From the NCBI RefSeq assembly GCF_047496725.1, contig NC_132977.1, forward strand, positions 3,629,501-3,693,500: 64,000 bases of DNA, in the 5' to 3' direction. This DNA comes from Anoplolepis gracilipes (Eukaryota; Arthropoda; Insecta; Hymenoptera; Formicidae). Position numbers and translations under genes: made by a program. The notes below the pieces were generated by a model. That model was not told the origin of the DNA, ran no database searches, and saw nothing but the letters and a program-made list of their open reading frames with translations. Positions 13,520 to 27,251 of this stretch are shown one piece after another (within the stretch, counting starts at the first letter, position 1; the number at the start of each line of letters is the position of its first letter).

Positions 13520-16500
13520 GAAAATTTTGATCAATAATTTTGCAAAAGTGTTCAGGTAAAAATTTTTGATAATCTATTATCAAGAAATATGTCAACGGTT
13601 TCACTTTGCTTCTTAACCGATAAAATTTCTTAATAATATTGTAGTTATAAAAAGACTTTATTGTCTACAAAGTAATTGAAATATACAATAAATTTTTACT
13701 ACAGACGGTTTCTTTGAACATATTAACAAAAGCTTTTTATTTAATTAAAAAGTATGACAAACTTTTGAACGATAGTGTACATTGTCTGATTCTGATTATG
13801 AATATGAAATGAATGATCTTTGAGATAAAATCTTTTTCTATAGTACTCTAATTACTAAAATAATCACGGCAAAGATATTTTCGTAAAAATATTTTCACAC
13901 CTTCGCTCTTCAATTTACGATATTAATGTCACTTCGACTTTCAAAATCCTCTCGTTAAAAAATCAACTCAGTGATTTCCGATTTCACCAATTAATGTAAA
14001 TTTTTTCGCTGTAATTAAAAGCAAAATCCTTTATGTAAAACTTGATATTTTTCGCGATTGCGTTTGCGTTTGAAAATTTGCTTTTAAAAGAACATGGGGT
14101 GATTTCACGTGGGCAGACCGTACGTCAAAAGCAATTAAACTACAATCGTGCCTAATGGTGAACTAGATAACGGCTTCCACACCGATCGTACCGAGCAGCG
14201 ATGCCTACCACTACGTGGTAGATGTATGTGTATAAGATCGTGGGTGTATAAGAGGTAGTTTTGTGTATGTGTGTGTAACGTGCGACCTCGAAGACGCGTC
14301 ATGAACTGATTTAGTTTGATCGAAACTGTAATGCCGCGAGATGGGAATAAGCGTGAGGGCAAGATTGAATAAATAGTATCAATATAACTCAGGAATCCTG
14401 AATAGATCCATTGAGAGTACGACAGATAGAATTACGAAAGCGCTATAGTAATTGAGCATGCAATTCCTCGGGAGGTTCTGCCTGATGAAAGGGAACTCAC
14501 GTGTAACTTAGTTGATGAACTAAATATTTGTACAGATAATACAATGTCGTAGAAAATAGAGATACCGAGTCCTCCATTACGTTGTTGATTCTAACAAAAC
14601 AGACACAAGAAAATTGAACGTCCAAGAATATGAATTTTATATGCATTCCAGAAACCGCGAATCCATTATTCACCACTCGGAATATTTACTTTTCCATTAT
14701 ATAATAAGACATTTACATTTTCCCTTTATATGCTTATTATATAAAGGAAATATATAAATATCTTGGAATAAAAATTCAAAATACGATATCTTAAATATTT
14801 TGTTTCATACCATCTCTAATGGTTCTATCTACAATATATTTATCTATTTATTTCTATTTTCTTTGACACTTAAAAGGATATATCGTCGTTCTTATTTTAT
14901 AAAAAGTATAATATAAAAAGTAGGGACTCTTGATACACACGCGAACATTGTTATTATTTTTTTAGTAGATTCCAAAGGATCCTAATGGAGTCTGAAAACG
15001 AAAGTTATCTGTTGTTTCTACAGGTCGTCTACTATTAACATCCTTTTCTATTAGCCTTCCCCGTCAGATTAACCCCGTTAAGTTCCACAAAGTCAATCTT
15101 CCTTCGATGTATCGTCGTTACCGCAAACGCCTCCGTGTTAAAGGTGGAAGCAGTTATACACTCTGTGCAACACGGAGCAATTAAGCACCGCTATTGCAAT
15201 TGCATTTTGCGTGCACTTCGGTCGCCCTTAAGCCCCGTCTGATCGTATGCAAGCTGTAAAATTGTGCGCACCCATATGCGGCTTTATACGTGAATTACAT
15301 TAGTGAGTATAATTAAACGCATTAATTGATTACGCTCAAGGAATTAATAAGCAAATATTAGGCAATTATTATGATAAAGTGAGGAATTTTTGGGGAGAAA
15401 AAAATGATGTCATTCCAAATAATTTTATGCATGTGTATCGAAAATAAAAGGATACGGAATGGAATTTGTAAAAAGCACTTTAGATTTTATAATCTTGATA
15501 AATGTTCATTTAATTTTTTCGTTACTTAAATTATTGAAATTTAATTAAATCTTTCAGCTCGTGTATTAAACTGTACGAAAGAAAAATTAAATTTTCTTTC
15601 TTCGTTTGTGCATCAAAAAAATGTTTCGAAGTTATTATCGATTATGCATTACACGCCGGCGATCGTGATAATGTATATATGCAATACAAATAAGAATGCG
15701 TGCTCGAAGATCGTAAACAATCGTACCTGCGCTTCGAATCACTAAATATTTAATGGAATTGTAAAACCAACGACATATATATATATATGTGTGTGTGTGT
15801 GCTTCTCGTGAAATGCAGAATAAATACAATTGCATGCGCGAGACAACGAACTATCTACCATTTTATCTTTCTTCCTCTCGAGCACTGCCAATTTTTTTTC
15901 AATAATTTTCTCCGTCACCGATGCACGAGATAAAATAGAATCGTGCCTTTGGTGCGGTCCAGTCGCACCAAAGGGAGAGAGAGAGAGAGAGAGAACATTG
16001 CTCAAATGTCAAATTAACCGGCCTGCGCGGGCGAAAACCCGAGTTTGCGCATAATTGGAAATTCCGACATTTGTTCTCATACCGAATGTGCGCGGGACAC
16101 AATCGCAATAAGAATAAAATTGTAACTTTGTAGATTAATTGGCGCTTTTACGATATACATCAGTTCAATTATATGAATGTCACGGAATGTAAAACAATGC
16201 GTTTTAATGTATCACATTTATTATTAAGAGTGTGCCATTTACGTTTCATGTTAAACGAGCGCGAAATACTATTACATCGTATTTATAGAGCTTTTGCAGA
16301 GTGAAATACTAGATATGTAAAAATAATTTTATAAGAATTTTCACTTTTAAGGTATTATCTCCTGTTATGGATATTTTCATTCAATTACTTATCTGTACAA
16401 ATAAAACAAAATTAGATATAAAAATTAAACAACAATTCTCTTCGGTACACGAAGAAATTTTTTAATTACTTATGTATATTATTTTACCACGCGGTTAGAT

Positions 16501-17698
16501 AAAAATGAATCTCTGTGTATGTGTTAGAAAAAGTATGTTTATAAGTTTTTGAAAGCTCTCTCAACATCTAGGAGAGAAGATGGAGATTATAAATATATTT
16601 AAATAATTCGCGCGCGCGCGCGCGAGAGAGATAGAGGAAGAGAGAGAGAGAGAGAAAATTTTTTCTAAAGACTAACTGTCTTTCGTTCAAAGGAAAATGC
16701 ATACCGTGATGCTGGGTCAAAGTTTAATTCGTTCTTTCGCGTTAATAGCCGCAACCATGCCGTAAAATGAGTCCCCGAGACTTTTTCTCTCATTCACATG
16801 TTGACACGAAGCAACGGTTCTTTCGAAGCACCATTTCAATTAAAAGTTTGACGGGATTTTTTTTTTTTATTCCTATTCGTCCGCTTATGTCTCGCTGCGG
16901 CCGCAAGTTAACGAGTACGCTTAAACACACCGCTTGCTCTCGTTTCCCTCGAAAGCTCGACTAACTCTCGAGAAAAGAAAAAAAAAAAAAAAATAACAGT
17001 CAAGCGTATAAAGTATATTATTTCGCAAGACATACATACTTTGCGCTGTGCAAATTTGAGGGAGTTAACTCTTGCTTCCTGGAAGGAAGCAGCTCCTTTT
17101 CAAATGGAAATGGAAGTATTCCGAGATTACGGGCCCATTTCTCTCACATAATTTATACTCCGTAAAACTCGAGGTTGAAAAGTTTGCAAAGATGATGGCC
17201 TCGTGAACGTATTTTGCCAGGATAAATTTTCACGTTCGAGAAGAATTTTTCGGCCTCGAGGAAAAGAGAATTTCTTATAACACGGCCGGCTTATTCGTTT
17301 GTTCCGTAGAAATTCTGCGAGAGAAGGATACGATAACGGAATTCGCACCATCCTTCATCTTCACCCTCCTTTGATACTGAAATTTGATCTCCGGCAAAAG
17401 TGACATCCTGGTATCGTATGGCGTGCACCTTCTCTCTGTCGTAAACGACAAATTTCGAGGTATCATCGAACGGAGGTCAAACACGATCGCACACAAAATC
17501 GTCTTAATAAGTCCTAAATTTAAATTAATCCCACTAATTTAAGTTGATTCCGGATGGAGTGCAAGTACGATTTCTCACATTTTATTTCATACTCTTTCTT
17601 ACCGTTTTATAATCTTTATAAATTTCATGACGCGCGCGAGGAGATTCATATCTTGACTTGTACTACTCAGAGCGAGAATCACGACTACCATAATTTAA
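13520..17698. other. Gene-poor stretch, no recognised exon
   Basis: AT-rich sequence with moderately GC-rich patches at about 14130-14350 and 15060-15260. Simple repeats include TATATG/GTGTGT at about 15776-15801, (GA)n at about 15976-15994, (CG)n at about 16610-16623 followed by GA runs, and poly-A at about 16976-16992. I found no supported exon. Confidence 0.55.
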
Positions 17699-18352
17699 GC
17701 CTTTGAGTCACAGCGGGTCACCCAGAGACCCATCTTTTTTTCGTAGTTTTTTATTGTTTTAACTACTTTTTTATCAACAAATACCAGATTGTTTCTACAG
17801 AGTCTCTAGAACATCAATAAGTGTAAAAAAAATATGAATAGTCATTAACTGTTAATTGCAAAAATACAATATATAAACAAACAATCAAAATTAGTATTTT
17901 TTTACGAAAAAATGCATCTACTAATCTATTATGACAATAAATACGGCAATTTTTTTAGAATCTTAGTACACTCTAAAGTATTTTTTAGAATTTTTTTAGA
18001 ATCTTCCATCGCATCCGTGCTGTTTTTGTTAAATCCTTCTTTTTTGATAAAAAATATATAAAAAACAATATTTTCTGTTCTAAATTGAAAGTAACAGTTG
18101 TATTCTTTTTTAAATTTTTTTCTGAAAGTTTTTTTAGATCGCAGACTCTGAATCTAAAGGAAAAAAAATTTAATTTCCAAAATTTAATATAGGGATCCAA
18201 TATGGTGAAAGTAAAATTTCGTCTGTCATATTGGATCCGCTATCTTGAATTTTGAAAATCTGACAACAGATTCGTAATCAGCGACCTTAAAAACCCTTAT
18301 ATACCAAATTTTATAAAATACTGACAATTAGAAAAATTCGTGACTCAAAGGG
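17699..18352. mobile_element. piggyBac-type MITE flanked by TTAA
   Basis: The left terminus reads TTAA then GCCTTTGAGTCAC, and the right terminus reads GTGACTCAAAGGG then TTAA. The ends are inverted copies (CCCTTTGAGTCAC with one change at left), directly abutted by TTAA at 17695-17698 and 18353-18356. TTAA target duplication and CCC-starting ends are the established signature of piggyBac elements. The 654-bp interior is AT-rich and non-coding, so it would depend on a transposase supplied elsewhere. Near the right end there is also a nested GGATCCAATATG / CATATTGGATCC inverted pair. Confidence 0.75.
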
Positions 18353-20890
18353 TTAATCACTAAAATTTGTCGTCAAGACACAAAAGCACGAATTGTAAAG
18401 TACGTTAGTTTCGTTCAGGTAATACGCGACTTCCTTGAGATAATCCCGGGACCAGAGTCCGAGCAAATGTAATTACATTCTTATAGGTTACAACGATTTG
18501 TGCGACAATTCTCGTGGCCTGGCGAGATAAAAACAAAAAGTCCTGCGACAACGGAAATACCATCTGCGATGGAAATAGAAGCGAAATACGTAGCAGGCAA
18601 GAGAAATGAGAAAGAAGAGATATGAAGAGAGGAAGAAGCAAATGTAGAGAGAAAAAGAGTGAGAAAAAGAGAGGAAGAAATAACACCATGGTCGCTGATT
18701 AATCCAAATCTGATGTATGACAGCCGAGGCTGCTATTTGCCAGCTGTCACCCTCGCCACTCCCAAGATCCTCCGTCTTCTAATGCCATCGTCGTGGAAAT
18801 GACAAACGATGGAAAGTAGAAAGATAACAAGGTTGCCTTTTTTCGGGAGGGGCGTATAAACCCTCGAAGCTCGAGTCACGTTGTGGATTGCGATACTTAA
18901 AAAACAGCAGAAAGGCTATGACTTTTGACTCTACCTCTCGCATTTTGCCCCTTCGCCCGGACACAGATTAATATTTCACTCTCGTAAAGCCGCAGCGCGA
19001 AACTCGATAAATCCATTTCCGGCGTCTATTCGACAAGATATTACGCGCTATAAACAGGGGAGAGTAATATTGCAAAAAAATATGTATAATTCCTTCTTCC
19101 TTCTTGCTTGACTTTAAAATTATTATTATTATTATTATTAGCTTTCGGATATACGATTTTTTTTTTTCATTTAAAAATTTAATTTCTCATTTTTTTTTAT
19201 GTAGCGTTAACGGACAAATCACATTTATTGTAAATTATATTTTAAGCAATGAATAATAATATTTAATAATTTTATTAGACATATGATATAAAATTTTAAG
19301 AGTTTAAAAATCTGGAAAATATTGCTACAAGATAATTTTGCTAGATCTTACATAAAACACTTTTACACAATTTTTTCTTGCAAGAGAAAGAGGCATGAAG
19401 ATTGGAGAAAAAAATCGCAAGGAACGAGAAAACACACGGAATTATCAGAGTTAGGCGCGATGGCTGCGTACTTATGCGTATTCACGCAACATATGAACCG
19501 TGAGAGAGAGGACTGTCGATTATTCCGAGTGCACGAAATTACTTACGGCGTCCGATCGATAATTAGAGATCTCTTTTTACACATGTGTTCATTGCGTTGA
19601 ATGGCTTTCGGGCGGCGCACTCGTTTTGTTAATGAGATGAATGCGCCTTTTGCGGTGTTAATTAGCGGAGGATTACGAGAGATGATGAATCGATATCCGA
19701 TTTCCGTTTCTGCGATTCGCTCTTTTCTGTAATAATATGATAAGTGTGTATTTCTATTCCTAAAGCAGCGCTCCGTGTTCCGTCGTGGATCAAAAGACAC
19801 TAATATTTTGCGGGAAAGCGTTTTGCATATAAATAATAGCGAAGCATCGTAAGAAATGTTGGTTTGTATTACTTTGCGGGAGAAACTCGAGTTGCATGCA
19901 TTACAAGCTTCCTCGAGAAAAAAAATGTCAGCAACAGAAGCTAGTATATAAATATTTCAACGATATTGCGAAAGCAGTGAAGCCTCAAACTCAAAAATTC
20001 ATTCGACAAACATTTCTTTTTACATGAAGTAACCATCAACGATAATCTATTATATTTTTGCCTTCGCGTTTTACGAGACAAGAGAGTATTAGTTTTCGAA
20101 TCGAGTGATTAAAAGAAACATTTTTATGCATTATATAAAATTTGACAGATACATATTGCAAATCGTTTCAAATAATGTCACAATAATCGGCAGTGGAGAT
20201 GTTGATTATGTGTCGTATAATGTGTCGAATAAAAATCAATTACTTGTCGATTTCTTGAATATGAGAAATAGAAGGGTGAGAAAATTCTAAGGAAAAAAAG
20301 AAAAAGAAAAAAATTGTTTTAATTTGATCGCGCAATCACATAAATAAATACTTATGCACAACGGAACACGAAGATTAATAAGGTTACACCAATCAATCCT
20401 TGAAAAAAATGATCTTTGAGAGATACCTTCTAAGGCAGTATTTGCAGCCGAAAGAGTTTAGCATCGTTTCACGATGACGGTAAGTACGTTGGAGTAACAT
20501 CTCATTGTTAAGTCGCTTTGTTTCTTACGTGTGTATGGTTTAGAAAGTTTATTTGCCTCGTCAAATACACCTTCTAAATCGGACGACTTCTGGCATACTT
20601 CTAACCCGTTATCGATTTTTTATACTCATGCAGCAGCTGTAATATTACAATAATTGCGATATTAACACCAATTCAGCTTCGTATGTGACTTGTCGTCATT
20701 ATATGAAAATTCGTTAATTTCGTGGAATGGCCGCTTCGAACACGATAGTGCGCGTTTGAAAAATTCCTTTACAAAGCACCTTTATTATTTTTTTCTTTTT
20801 TTATACACAACTCTACTCTATTCTCTACTTCTATATACATTCCATTCAACCAACAAGGATCAAATTTTAGCTCATTCCGTACATATGTGT
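18353..20890. other. Gene-poor stretch with a polypurine tract
   Basis: No recognised exon. A strongly purine-biased run lies at about 18594-18681, and an ATT trinucleotide run at about 19120-19141. The open frames on both strands between 18400 and 19800 do not resemble known proteins. Confidence 0.5.
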
Positions 20891-21389
20891 CAGAGTGTCT
20901 ACTCAAATCTTGTAAAAAAATCTCCTAAAAATTCCCTAATCTTGCAGCTATTTTTGTTGAAAATTCCAGATAAAATATTTAAAAAATTTTTTTAGCGTAA
21001 CTAAAATAAGTTTTTATTGTATAAATTTCCTAATGCTTTGCACGAAGGAAAAACACAGAACCATTTAAATTTCAAGTGTTAGATTTGCAAATATACTAAA
21101 AATACTGAATAAGATAAATATTATTCTCGCATAATACATTTTCATCTTTTTATCACTAAAAATTACAATAAAAAAGTTATATTGCGTATATTCAGTATTT
21201 TTAAAGATTTGAATGTAAATATTAAACACATAATTCACAACTTGATTTATGAATGTTTAAAATATAAGAAAACAAGATTATCAAAATTTTTAAAAATTCC
21301 CCGAAAAATCTAAATAAAATCTAATGAGAACTACAAGCACAAAAAAAATCCTTAAGAATTCCATGTTTTTCCAGGGAGTAGACACCCTG
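20891..21389. mobile_element. CAGGGTGTCTACTC-terminal MITE, copy 1 (inverted)
   Basis: The left end is CAGAGTGTCTACTC and the right end GAGTAGACACCCTG, an inverted pair. The length is 499 bp. The interior is AT-rich and non-coding. The same ends and related interiors occur at 47102-47616 and 52746-53244, in the opposite orientation to this copy. This defines a local non-autonomous DNA transposon family with about 14-bp inverted ends. The copy ends about 105 bases beyond the stop codon of the TipE-family gene. Confidence 0.8.
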
Positions 21390-21493
21390 TGTATATATTA
21401 TATGGGTATGATTACTAAACTATAAACTGACAAACTAATTATTTTGTTGGAATAAAATTGTCTAAGGGTAAGTGTTTTCGATAAAATAAATAA

Positions 21494-23540
21494 TTACCTG
21501 AGATCGTTGCCCTTGGATCTTCGCATGCCGCGGGGCGGATGTCGCGGGGGCGGGGTGCATCTGCAGTCACAGTGCATCACACACAGCGCGACGCTGGTCG
21601 CGAGAGTCACTACGAAAGGCGCCGCGAAGAAGTGCATAATGATGGTGATCTGCGCCTCGCGATTATAGTTCGCCATCACTATACTGCCGTTCACTCGGCT
21701 ATAATGGCAGGGAAATTTCGCGCCCTCGTAACCCAGCTCGCGGGTAAAGTTCTCGCAGTCGACTGTCGGGGGATATCCGCAGCCCTTGATGTTCACCAGC
21801 AGCACCGCCTCGACGTCCCCCGGGGAGGACACTGCTCAACAAGACATATTTTATAACGACGATTAGCGTCGGGATTTGAATTTTTTATTTTTCTTATGCA
21901 ATGTTGATCTATTCAATTGGATAAATGTGTTCCAATTTTATTTCGATTATTCTTAAACGATTACACTCTATTTTATAGTCAAATAATAACGATGAAGAGA
22001 ATGGAAATTTGAAATATTCATCATATTTTCTAATATTCACATATTTGTCTGTTGATACAAATTATATATGATAATTTCATCGATAATTTATGTGTTTCGA
22101 AAAGTCGAGATCGCATTACGATTATTTCAAATTTCTTTTTTATTTTCTTCGTATTATGTTTCTCTGTATCACGTGTTACATTTTGTTTATACTAAAAATT
22201 ATTTGCCAATTAAATTTATTTATTTTATCTTATCGAGTGTGTTTGATTTAGAGTTGCACAAAATTTAAAACAAAATAATATTGATAAAAATATTATTGAT
22301 ATTGAAAATTTTTGAGAACTTAAATCTTGTCTTGATCTTAAATGAACCTTTGCAGCAAAAATTTTATAGCAAAAATCCTATCTTGTATTTTCTCAATTTT
22401 ATTAACAATTTTTATCTAATGCTAAATAATTGTTTGAAATATAATATTTAACATATTATCTTTATAATATGTAATAATTTAAGATAATTATTCCTATTTA
22501 TATGTCGTTTACTTTCTAAAACACATTTATAATGTAATTAGAGAACCGTGTGCTGTACGTAAAGTTTTGAGTAGCTAAATAATTGTCCGATTTTTTATTG
22601 TTTAATTTGTTAATATAAATATTTTTATTTATTAAATAAAATAAAATTCTTTAATTTTGCATAATATAATATAATATATAATGATCTTTTTTTCAATTAA
22701 TTTATAAATATTTTAGCTTTTTTTGAAAAATCAATAACTAATCGTGACAATCTTAGTCTTGGTATTATCTTGATAATTAGTTAAAAAAAATCTTGCTTTA
22801 ATCTCGCCTTAAATTTCAAGACGAGATAAGACAATATCAAGATTAATCTTGATATTAAGACTAATCTTGGTATCTCACCCTAGTTTGATCGTGAAATCCT
22901 TTCAAATACATACATGATTATGTGATTTACAGTTACATTAGGAAAACTGAGAAGCTGCTGAGGAACTAACTGCAGGCTTAGCGATCCTACCGGCAGTGAC
23001 GGCGCCCAGAGTGGTCGTGACATCGGGCGCGACGGTGGTGGTGTTCCTGGTGTCATTCCTCATGGTGACGTTACTCCACGGCGTGTAAGTGACGTATATA
23101 TGGGTGCATTTGTACACGTCGCTGGTACAACCCTCCCGGCACGAGCTCCAGGTGCAGTTGAAGAGACCGGCGAGCTCCTCGCGTCGCGAGGTCGTGCAGA
23201 TGACCGGCTGCGGCGAGAAGTCCGCCGCCAGGGTGCTGATGGCCGGGTCGACGTAGAGCGGCACCAGGAAGAGGAGGGCCGCGCCGCCGGACGTCGCGAC
23301 GAAGGCCAGGGCGGACGTGGCGTAGAAGTTGAGCCGCTGCCGACAGGTACGTCGTGGCGGTCGACGCCGCGACGCGCCGAACCCGAGCTCCAACAGCTTG
23401 CGACGACGTAGCTCCCGCTCGTGGAAGTCGTCCCCGCCGTCGCCGTCGTCGCTGTCCCGTCGCTGCCCCCGATGCTCCCGATCACTCTGGCACTGGCTGC
23501 AGCTCGCCTCCAGCAGGAGTTCGGAGCTACTTCCGCGCAT
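21494..23540 (-). CDS. TipE/Teh-family sodium channel auxiliary subunit
   Basis: Two exons on the minus strand: 23540-22991 (starts ATG, ends at GCCG|GTAGGA, phase 1) and 21831-21494 (acceptor GAGCAG, ends TAA). They join in frame to 295 residues. The family consists of insect two-pass membrane proteins that associate with the para voltage-gated sodium channel and change its expression and gating in neurons. An Arg-rich cytosolic N terminus leads to TM1 (about residues 72-98, ATSALAFVATSGGAALLFLV). A large Cys-rich, N-glycosylatable extracellular loop follows, with the family motif NCTWSSCREGCTSDVYKCTH, then VNIKGCGYPPTVDCENFT and FPCHYSR, and then TM2 (about IIMHFFAAPFVVTLATSVAL). The loop residues make the family call secure, but tipE versus a teh paralogue cannot be decided by eye. 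The first exon is much richer in GC than the surroundings. The stop codon overlaps a good splice donor, so a longer isoform is possible. Confidence 0.9.
22833..22856. repeat. 24-bp perfect palindrome in TipE-family intron
   Basis: AATATCAAGATTAATCTTGATATT reads the same on both strands as AATATCAAGATT followed by its reverse complement. Around it (22740-22880) several degenerate AATCTTGATATT-like words occur. It lies in the single intron of the TipE-family gene, about 135 bases downstream of the first coding exon's donor. Confidence 0.8.
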
Positions 23541-25790
23541 CACCCGGAACCGCGGCTTTCGGTTCTTTCGAGAGGGAGACGACCGTGTGAGCCTCTTCTT
23601 CTTCGTCTTCTTCTCCTTCGCCTTCTGCCCCTTCCTCTTGTTCGGGTGGTGCTTCTCGCTGCTGCTTGTCGATGCTCGTTTCCGCGACGACTCATCGAGC
23701 GAGCCGATCTACAGGCCGATCATCCCTTAGGCCGCGTTTATTTGTGGGGTTTTCGATCCTCTCTCTGCTCGGATCAACTGTCAAGTAGACGACAGCCGTC
23801 GACCATCGTTTTCCTCGTGGACGACTCGTCCGGCAGGGGACGGGGGATCCAGTGTACTCGATCGCGTTTCCGTCTTTCGTATCTAGGAGACATTGAGAGC
23901 GAGGCCGTCTCTCTACTAGCTCGACCTTTGAAAATGCGATGTGCGGTCGACGGGTAATTTTCGAATCCTACGCCTCGACGAAGGTTGCATCGAACGATCT
24001 ATATATATTTTTTTATATGTTTCGATACAAAACTAGATTTATAATTTGCGTTGACGAGAGTGTGGTTGATTCGAGATTTTTAATTGGACGATTATCGTTT
24101 GACCGACAAGCATTCTACTGTTGCCGCGAGCTTTCTCCCGAAGTTTCAAAGAGGACTCGCGAAGAACGATCTTGAAATCGATGCAATGTCGATGTAAAGC
24201 TCGAGGAACGCCATTTCCGCCAACTTGACATAATTTAATGCGACTGATCGCGGTCAATTCGATTATCGCCGCGTCTGCATCATCAGGTGTGAAGTACTTG
24301 TATAAATCTCGACGGCGTAGATAAGCCACATACGGCTCTTCCAAGTACCTCTCTCTCTCTCTCTCTCTCGAGTCACCTTGTTCACTTTTCAGTTGCCATC
24401 TTATCGCTATACATAACGAGTACACTCTAAGGTTCTTTCGGGGGTTATCAAATTGAGTCGATCGATCACGACCTTTCAGACGCTGCTGTTTTGTAGGAAA
24501 TCATGCATTTCGACATAGCTCGTCGCACGCACATATGAAAAATCTCTTCAGAAAGGCTGCGTGACGTTCACGCGGTGAAGAAAATCGCGTGATACTTTTG
24601 AAATCGTTAGTCCGTTGATCCCAAGTTAGGCCTGTGTCCTTTGTTTTTTTTTTTTTTTTTTTTTTTTTTTGTATTGTTAAGGCGCACGTTGTGATATTTT
24701 GAACGACGAAGATATATTGAAATTGAAGAGACTCAATATCGCGTTTGTAAACTTAAGCCAACTTATGGATCGATGTGACGCGATTGTTATTTATCCTCGA
24801 TATATACAAATCGTTCGCACAAAACTTTGAGAGCGATTCTTTTTCGCTGAATAAAAGCGCTTTTTTTCATTTCAAGACTCGCAGTCGACAGAACGACACT
24901 CGATGATCTGTCACGCTCTCCAGATCGATCCACCGAAAGAAAAAAAGAAAACAGTGAATTACTCGAGGCACCTCTACGATTTGTGAAAAATCCCTGCGAG
25001 CCTCCACCGATGAATTTTGAACAGCAATTCTCCAGACACGAGATTTCACGCCGAAGGAGGAGGACCATTCACGGTAAGCTTAATATACGGATCCTATAGA
25101 CTCAATAGCCAGACAGCAATGCTCGCATCCGCAACTGGTTGCCACGCAGTCAGAATTCCTGGCATCGGTGCCGGTCACATCGATCCTGAGATTCCCGTCA
25201 CACGCGGCTACTCCGTCTGACAAATGATCGATCCACCACTGTCGATCCTTCCCTTCACGAAACAATACACACCATGATCAAATGCGCGGTGCTTTCTTGC
25301 TGTCAATTTTTTTTTCCGGAAGAAGAAAGTGGGAGAGGAAACGTGTGCCTCGCGCGGGGTGAAGGCTCGCGAGCGCGACAGGCAGGGACCTTCCGAGGGA
25401 TATTTTTGCGGGGGCCTCCTTCCTTTTTTTCCCGAGCACTTGCGCGTTCCTGGCGAGTGCCGTCCGCCTCGCGGATCGCGGGTTAAAGCGTGACTATTCG
25501 ACCACCTCGACGAAGAGTCCTCGACAGGACAGGCCGTGTGGTCCGAAGCGACAGGGCGGGGTTCCAGGCGCGCATGAGCGACGGGTACAACCCCTCTCGA
25601 CCCCTTCGCACCCCACGGTCGTGCCACCTCCGATGCATTCTCCTTGTTTACGCTCCTGCCTGTCCCGCCTTGCTTCTTCCGCTCTTCTACAGGGATATTC
25701 CCAACTCATCGCGTAACATTTTTTAACAGCTGTCATTGATGCTCATCGACGCCGAATTTTTGTTATTTCCGTAATGCAATTTTACAGGAG
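23541..25790. promoter_or_regulatory. GC-rich upstream region of the TipE-family gene
   Basis: Base composition shifts from AT-rich to GC- and CpG-rich across 22970-23900 and again at 25290-25650. This lies immediately upstream (in minus-strand sense) of the TipE-family start codon, and is the likely place for a promoter and 5' untranslated exons. A (CT)n run at about 24351-24369 and a poly-T tract at about 24642-24670 lie inside. I cannot place a transcription start or a 5' exon. Overlapping open frames on both strands here reflect the GC content, not genes. Confidence 0.35.
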
Positions 25791-26708
25791 TGGATATGGA
25801 AGTGTTGATATATTATTTATGTTATCGCATTTATTAAAAAATTGCTAAATTAAATTGACATGCACAAATATTGAGATTATATAAACTATTGACATATATA
25901 ATCTATATATACATATTAATTATTAACATATGTATATATATTGAGATTATATTCAATTATTGACATATGTATATAATACTAATCAATATATACATACATA
26001 TTAATTATTAACATAAGTAGTTATATAAGCAATTATTAATATTATATAGCAATTATTAATATTATAGTTTGGAATTATATTTTAGAGGTAAATTTAATAG
26101 GAAATTAAAACTTTTCCACATAAAATCCAAATATTTAAATATTTTAATGAAATTTTGAGAGAACGAGAGGAAAGTAGAATTTTATATTGGATTAAAGAGT
26201 ATTTCAAATTTTAAATGAAAGGAATAAGAACTTTATTATTATATATATATAATTCGCAAAGATTGAATTTATATTCTTTACAGCTTATAACACAAAATCT
26301 TGTTTTAAAGAAAAATACTTGCAATTTGTTGGAAAAGTTTTCAAAGTATTATCCGATAGATCTGGGACACTGTATATATACAGCACTTCAACGAGAGTGT
26401 TCTTTCCCTTTTCCTCTCTCGCTTCCCTATTATCATCTTTTAATTGCGTTCTATAATGAAGCCAATTTTTTGTTTGAAGTCTTAGTACTTTTGCGTTACA
26501 GCACGTGGAAAAATGATGATTTTGGGCTCTTTAAAAATCGTTTGACAGAAAGAGCGTGAAAGAAACGTAAAACATGATTGAAGATCAAAAGGTTGTAAAC
26601 GTTAAGAAACTCAATTCACATAAAAAATTGTCAATTATGAAAGATTAATGAATTTTTCTAATAATTTTGTAATGTACTTTTTCTATTTATAAAGAAAAAA
26701 AATTTTCT

Positions 26709-26863
26709 AATGAAAACAATATTATAAAATTATAAAATTATAGATTTATTAGTGCTAATTTTTATAATGAAAACAAAATACTATAATATTATAAAATGAA
26801 AATAATATTATAAAATCAAGCAATTAATGACAAGATATATTTTAAAAAATCAAGTATCTGTTA
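26709..26863 (+). repeat. Direct repeat, copy 1
   Basis: The segment runs from TGAAAACAATATTATAAAAT to AATCAAGTATCTGTTA and reappears at 27817-27965 in the same orientation with substitutions and small gaps. The two copies flank about 950 bases of unrelated sequence. They are too AT-rich and short to call LTRs with confidence. Confidence 0.7.
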
Positions 26864-27226
26864 GGCTGCATTCGGAAACATCACCCAGGTGCATTCTGAG
26901 TGTTCTCTGTTCTTGTTAAATTTTTAAATGCAAAATTATTTAGCACAGAAACTCATCTTTGAAATACATAGGCATAAAATGTACATCCTAATTACACGCT
27001 ACGATTTAAGAAAGATAAAGGATATCGTTAATTTTTTTAATAGCATCAATCTCGTTTATCTGCGTTACTAATTAAGAAGCACTGAGAAAGTACGGTTCTG
27101 ATTTTATCTAAATGCAAGATTGATTTTATTATACAACCCGCATATGTGATGTTACATACTAATAGTTTCCGAGATCATTGCGGACATTTGGGACGCAATC
27201 TACTTCTCTTCAGGGAGTCGTCCTGA

Positions 27227-27251
27227 TTGTTACGTGTGTCACACGTAACAA
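27227..27251. repeat. 12-bp perfect inverted repeat with 1-base centre
   Basis: TTGTTACGTGTG is followed by one T and then CACACGTAACAA, its exact reverse complement. The half site GTTACGTGTG could bind a dimeric factor, but nothing nearby supports a function. Confidence 0.8.

Noticed and set aside
22938..23957. Long open frames on the plus strand and in a second minus frame across the GC-rich exon
   Set aside because: They overlap the TipE-family exon, consist of Arg/Ser/Pro-rich sequence expected from GC-rich DNA, and have no family resemblance.
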